Origin: Solirubrobacteraceae bacterium
GTDB taxonomy: Bacteria; Actinomycetota; Thermoleophilia; Solirubrobacterales; Solirubrobacteraceae
DNA length: 64,000 bases
Direction of reading: 5' to 3'
NCBI GenBank assembly: GCA_017882455.1
Contig: JADGPL010000005.1
Location: forward strand, 95,801-159,800
Part shown: positions 60,768 to 64,000 of the stretch, one piece after another
How positions within the stretch are numbered: the stretch's first letter is position 1
How the letters are laid out: each line of letters starts with the position of its first letter
Notes under the pieces: generated by a model
What the model was told of the DNA's origin: nothing
Seen by the model: the letters and a program-made list of their open reading frames with translations, nothing else
The model's database searches: none
Translations under genes and position numbers: made by a program

Positions 60768-61175
60768 CTACCACACGAGCGCTACCGCACACAGCACCTG
60801 GAAGGCAACCGCGGCGACTGTGACCGCGAACACGTAGCGGTAGACATCCAACGGCAGGTTGGCCAGGCCCGCGAGCGCCGCCACGCAGCCCACGACCGCC
60901 ACGAGCAGCGCCACCCGCCGCGCGCGACCGCCGCGCCGCTTGGCCAGCACCGCGTAGATCGCGAGCACCGCGATCACGGCGGCGAGCAGGCCGATGAACA
61001 CCCCCTGCAACGAGTTTGCGTCCGACCGTGACTCAACGTGGGGCGAAAACACCCCTCCGAGCACCCCGATCACGATAGTCCCAAGCGCCAGCACCGGGGC
61101 GCTTTCGAACTTGAGGTCAGTCAGCGCCCGATCCAGGCGGTCGCTTACGCGCTCGCGAAGGCCCTGCCTACTCAC
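60768..61175 (-). CDS. four-helix membrane protein, unknown
   Basis: A 135-residue protein from GTG 61175. A cytoplasmic amphipathic start (MSRQGLRERVSDRLDRALTD) is followed by hydrophobic helices VLALGTIVIGVLGGVF, GVFIGLLAAVIAVLAIYAVL, VALLVAVVGCVAALAGL and VFAVTVAAVAFQVLCAVAL. It overlaps the end of the gene upstream by 8 bp, so the two form an operon. No family recognised. Confidence 0.7.
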   Translation of the reverse strand: MSRQGLRERVSDRLDRALTDLKFESAPVLALGTIVIGVLGGVFSPHVESRSDANSLQGVFIGLLAAVIAVLAIYAVLAKRRGGRARRVALLVAVVGCVAALAGLANLPLDVYRYVFAVTVAAVAFQVLCAVALVW

Positions 61176-61533
61176 GCTGATCCTCCTCGGAGACGCCCAT
61201 CACCTGCTGGCCGTAGTAGGCCCGCGCGTAGTCGTCGTGGACGACCGCTTCGATCGTGAACAGGCCATCCTGTAGTCCTTCCCGCCAAGCTTCCTCGTCC
61301 TCAATCTTGAGCTGGCCGAACACGTAGCACGGAGGGAGCCTGATCACCCGGCACGGGTGCCGGCCCTTCAGCAGCGGGCAGCGGGCTTTCAGCTCGTCGG
61401 GGTCCATCCCCTGGAGTTTGCGTTTTACCCAGTCCCAGTTGGAGTCGCTCACGCCATAGAACTGCTTGGACTCGGCCTCGACGTTGGCGTCGCCCCGGGT
61501 GTCAAGGACCACCTCTATTCGCTTCTTCGGCAC
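61168..61533 (-). CDS. small soluble protein, unknown
   Basis: A 121-residue protein from GTG 61533 (MPKKRIEVVLDTRGDANVEAES). CPLLKGRHPCRVIRLPPCYVFGQLKIEDEEAWREGLQDGLFTIEAVVHDDYARAYY contains three cysteines in a short span. It is coupled to the membrane protein that follows. I recognise no domain. Confidence 0.65.
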   Translation of the reverse strand: MPKKRIEVVLDTRGDANVEAESKQFYGVSDSNWDWVKRKLQGMDPDELKARCPLLKGRHPCRVIRLPPCYVFGQLKIEDEEAWREGLQDGLFTIEAVVHDDYARAYYGQQVMGVSEEDQRE

Positions 61534-61537
61534 GCGT

Positions 61538-62095
61538 TCAGATTACCTGCACCGGAATCTCCGAGGGAATTGGCGACTCGAAACCGCCGGCACCCGCGCG
61601 GTCAACACCCGGTGCCACTCCCGTGTCGCCGCGGTGCTCGTACCGTATGCGATCGTGCAACCACGTTCGATACCAAGCGATCGCCTCGGCCAGGGACACC
61701 TCGAACTCCTCGTCACAGAGCAGATCGTCGCACCACAGCGACAAGTCCTCGCCTAGGTTATGCAGAGCGCCTGAGATTGCCGAGGCAGCATTGCTTTGAT
61801 CGAACGTCAGAGAGGCCCGAGAGCGCTCCATCGCCAATTGGAGTCTCGACGTGCGAGCGGCCAACGCACGCTTCTTTCGCGCGACTCTCTTGCTGCGGCG
61901 TGTTCCATACGATTCCATCGCCTTCTTGCATCCGAGTGCGGTGCTCGCGCAACACCCTCCTACGGCTGTGGGTGGCAGAAGGCCATGGGCTGCGAAGAGA
62001 GCGTCGACCGCGTATCCAAGCGGTCCGAAGAGGAGGACGATCGCGACGTCTCCCGGGCCGGATGCCTGTCCTAGCAACTGGATGAAGTCAGACAT
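61538..62095 (-). CDS. unknown protein with N-terminal hydrophobic region
   Basis: A 185-residue protein from ATG 62095. The start SGPGDVAIVLLFGPLGYAVDALFAAHGLLPPTAVGGC is hydrophobic and could be membrane-inserted. A basic stretch (RRSKRVARKKRALAARTSRLQLAMERSR) and an acidic helical part (LWCDDLLCDEEFEVSLAEAIAWYRTWLHDR) follow. It ends 4 bp before the next gene of the same strand, so three genes (61538, 61168, 60768) form an operon. Confidence 0.65.
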   Translation of the reverse strand: MSDFIQLLGQASGPGDVAIVLLFGPLGYAVDALFAAHGLLPPTAVGGCCASTALGCKKAMESYGTRRSKRVARKKRALAARTSRLQLAMERSRASLTFDQSNAASAISGALHNLGEDLSLWCDDLLCDEEFEVSLAEAIAWYRTWLHDRIRYEHRGDTGVAPGVDRAGAGGFESPIPSEIPVQVI

Positions 62096-62429
62096 GGGTC
62101 TGCCTGGGGTCCAGGCCAGCTGGAGGAGCGGAAACGCCTATCGGGAGCGTCACGGCGAGGATGATCTCGCACAGGAAAGCAACTACAAACTGCGCACTTC
62201 TGGGCGCTTCTGTCTACCGCGCGGAGTGGGCGAGCGGCGTCGGCCATCGCGGCTTCTGAGGGGCTGCTGCCGCTAGCCGGAGTTGGCGACCAGTCAGCGG
62301 ATACGTCCACAGCGTGGGGTCTGTCACGGGGCGCCATATGGTCGCGACATCGGTGTGTCCACCATGCGGCCGAGCGCGACGTGTTGCGACGGATAGCTAC
62401 GGACTGCTACCAGGTGCTAGCTTTTGCCA
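62096..62429. other. intergenic, nothing recognised
   Basis: This 334-bp divergent gap between the three-gene minus-strand operon and copy 3 of the unrecognised family should hold promoters for both. I see no clear operator, RNA gene or family-like frame in it. Confidence 0.5.
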
Positions 62430-62906
62430 ATGCCTGCGCCGCCTCGCTTGGGCAATCTTCCAGACTCGTCCGAACTGAAGGAAGAGCTGATGATCATCTG
62501 TCGTCAGCCCCGGGGCTGGTGGATTGCCGAGAAGGCGCACATCTTGATGGGCCTCGACTGCGTCCGGTCATACGTCACGGAGGGATCAGACGGATCGCCG
62601 CAAGACGAGGCCGTCTACGCGGACGCGGTGCGGAGCTATCTCGATGTCGTCGTCACGCAAGTGCCCTCGCCCCAGTACAGGAAACTTCTCATGGTCGTTC
62701 TTGGCCTCGGAAGCGACCGGTGGCGCACAGTCGATTGGCGCTCGATGTCGCTTCAAGACCGCCAGGAGGAGGCAGGCCGTGTCTTCCGCAAGCCTGACGT
62801 CGCCAGGCCGAGCACGGTCCGAGCGCATCAACCAAAAGCCGTGGAGGCTCTGGTCAAAGTCATTCTCGATGATGAGGCAACGCGCCGCGATAAGAACGGG
62901 CGATAG
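62430..62906 (+). CDS. unrecognised family, copy 3 of 3
   Basis: A 158-residue protein from ATG 62430 (TTG 62424 possible). RQPRGWWIAEKAHILMGLDCVRSYV, YADAVRSYLDVVVTQVPSPQYRKLLMVVLGLGSDRWRTVDWRS and RQEEAGRVFRKPDVARPSTVRAHQPKAVEALVKVILDDE follow the same pattern as copies 1 and 2 but are more diverged. The 238 bp that follow hold no supported gene. Confidence 0.75.
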   Translation: MPAPPRLGNLPDSSELKEELMIICRQPRGWWIAEKAHILMGLDCVRSYVTEGSDGSPQDEAVYADAVRSYLDVVVTQVPSPQYRKLLMVVLGLGSDRWRTVDWRSMSLQDRQEEAGRVFRKPDVARPSTVRAHQPKAVEALVKVILDDEATRRDKNGR

Positions 62907-63144
62907 CCAAGGGGCGATGGCGGTGCCAAGGAGGGGCGAATGGACCCCGCCGAACTTCACCGCGGCGAGTACGACGAGTAGGGCTTTGCCTTCGCTCGCG
63001 ACGGCTGAAGGCAGCGAGATCGCCCAGGAGGTCCCTTCACGGTGGATGCAAGCGCCTCTGCGAAGGGCCCTGAGGCTTCCGCAGGGATGAAAGCATTACG
63101 GCGGAACGCCGAGTTTGGTGCGATTGTCGTAGCCTGCGTCACTA

Positions 63145-63600
63145 ATGCTGGGCGGTGCGGTGCGATATCGGGGTGGGCGGGCCAGGGTATGCGCTCGACT
63201 GGCGACGGCTCTGCTCATCCCCGCGACGCTTGCCGCTCTGGGCGGCTGCGGGAACGACGAGCCTGCGATTTCGGCTCTCGCCCGTTCGCTCCTCCACCAT
63301 GGCACGCCCGCCGTAGTCTTCTTGTCCGAGAAGGCCGACGACCTGGAGCGCCTTGCCCGGGAGTCCGGCTTCCCCACAAAGGAAGTCGTGTGCTATGCCG
63401 GCGAACACTCGAAATATGACTCGAGCACGGGCAGTGTGACCCTTCCCACGGAAGCAGATCTCGAAAGCAAGGTCGTCGGCAAGGTATTTCCTGGGCCGCC
63501 CGGAATGCGCGCACTCAACAACGTGTACAAAACGCTCGCAGCTCTCGACAGCCGCGAACTCGCAAAGGTCGTCATTGACGTCGGGTGTTCTGTGGGGTAA
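63145..63600 (+). CDS. lipoprotein of unknown function
   Basis: A 151-residue protein. The signal (LATALLIPATLAALGGC) ends in a lipobox cysteine at about residue 35. The mature part (PAVVFLSEKADDLERLARESGF, VTLPTEADLESKVVGKVFPGPPGMRALNNVYKTLAALDSRELAKV) has alternating strand and helix and a C-terminal Cys. No family recognised. The start at ATG 63145 is the simplest choice. Confidence 0.65.
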   Translation: MLGGAVRYRGGRARVCARLATALLIPATLAALGGCGNDEPAISALARSLLHHGTPAVVFLSEKADDLERLARESGFPTKEVVCYAGEHSKYDSSTGSVTLPTEADLESKVVGKVFPGPPGMRALNNVYKTLAALDSRELAKVVIDVGCSVG

Positions 63601-63623
63601 ACGCCCGCTAGCTTTGAGCGTGT

Positions 63624-63851
63624 CCGCACGGCGACGAGCAGCGGCCGACGTTCAGCGCGCAGCTGTTGCAGGAGCAGCCCGAGCTGTTTTTCGGCGTCTT
63701 CTCTCGCTTGCTTGGTGCCCTTTCGGGTCGCCTTCACGAGCCAGACGGTGGCTATCACAAGTGCAAACGTGACGCACGCGAGGGCCAGAGTGGCGTCGGC
63801 GAGCAGGTCCCCCAATGGGGGTGAGACAAGATAGGCAGCTACCGAAGGCAT
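63624..63851 (-). pseudogene. N-terminal remnant of a membrane-anchored gene
   Basis: The first 76 residues look genuine: a membrane helix (LALACVTFALVIATVWLV) and a coiled basic helix (TRKGTKQAREDAEKQLGLLLQQLRAERRPLLVAV) of a type common in actinobacterial proteins. Beyond that the frame simply runs as antisense to the lipoprotein gene to 63393, so the native 3' part seems to be lost. Confidence 0.5.
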
Positions 63852-63908
63852 TGGTCCTGTCGAGCGTGGGTGGGATCGACACGCAACCCCGTGCAGGCCG
63901 TTTAGGGC

Positions 63909-64000
63909 TCACGACTGAGTTGTTGTGGGAGTGATGGTGTAGTTCCACTCGCCGTGGAATGGGTTGCGTGTGATGTTGACGGCGGCGAGTTCTTGGTCTG
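63909..64000 (-). CDS. ISAzo13-type transposase, C-terminal end (partial)
   Basis: The minus strand from the window edge reads DQELAAVNITRNPFHGEWNYTI and ends TPTTTQS. A C-terminal F-H-G-x-W-N-Y-T-I is what I recall from ISAzo13/Rhodopirellula-type DDE transposases. Only about 30 residues are inside the window, so an insertion sequence continues to the right. Confidence 0.6.
   Translation of the reverse strand, partial: DQELAAVNITRNPFHGEWNYTITPTTTQS

Noticed and set aside
63393..63623. Full-length reading of the minus-strand membrane protein to 63393
   Set aside because: This part is antisense to a plausible lipoprotein gene and loses all membrane/coil character; only the N-terminal part was kept, as a remnant.

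Overview
The window is high-GC bacterial DNA from an actinobacterium. The housekeeping content (DUF2277, DUF4235 and DUF5996 proteins, a wax-ester-synthase-type gene, many GTG starts, ATGA/GTGA gene overlaps) suggests Actinomycetota, and I would guess class Thermoleophilia (Solirubrobacterales). The class is an inference from family memory, not a search result.

Region A (1-25.2 kb) is an ordinary chromosomal backbone of lipid, sugar and general metabolism. Two spots stand out. At 11.2-16.6 kb a chorismate-lyase-like gene is coupled to a three-domain protein (aryl-AMP ligase, carrier domain, LPLAT-type acyltransferase). Next to it lie a 4-hydroxybenzoate 3-monooxygenase and an O-methyltransferase. 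Read together they outline a small pathway: chorismate to 4-hydroxybenzoate (optionally hydroxylated and methylated), to an aryl-carrier thioester, to an aroylated acceptor. At 19.1-21.1 kb a small membrane protein sits beside a nucleoside-deoxyribosyltransferase-like gene and a VapBC-type toxin-antitoxin pair.

Region B (25.24-33.74 kb) is an 8.4-kb integrative element inserted in the anticodon loop of a tRNA-Ala(UGC) gene. It carries a tyrosine integrase, an excisionase-like protein, a DUF3631 ATPase, two XRE repressors and two exported proteins. It brings its own copy of the tRNA -10 region and 5' half, so the tRNA is rebuilt at its right end. It also holds noncoding blocks of 10-bp-period repeats and a recurring TGGGCAGCAG hairpin.

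Region C (33.8-39.1 kb) is a defence-like segment of lower GC: a paralogue of the element-B regulator, an OLD-family ATPase/TOPRIM nuclease, a small WYL-like protein and an Mrr-type restriction endonuclease.

Region D (about 39.3-57.7 kb) is an integrative conjugative element. A tightly coupled operon encodes a pilin-like protein, TcpE-like, a VirB4 split into two polypeptides, VirB6-like, VirB8-like, VirB1-like and VirD4 proteins, a replication-relaxation protein, two methyltransferase-type proteins, an excisionase-like protein and a tyrosine integrase. Upstream are a sigma/anti-sigma fusion and a small membrane protein that share the C-terminal tail YLGR. No classical relaxase is visible.

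Region E (57.7-64 kb) is accessory DNA: three divergent copies of an unrecognised small protein family, an orphan Phd/YefM-like antitoxin under a perfect palindrome, unknown membrane proteins, a truncated gene and, at the edge, the end of a probable ISAzo13-type transposase.
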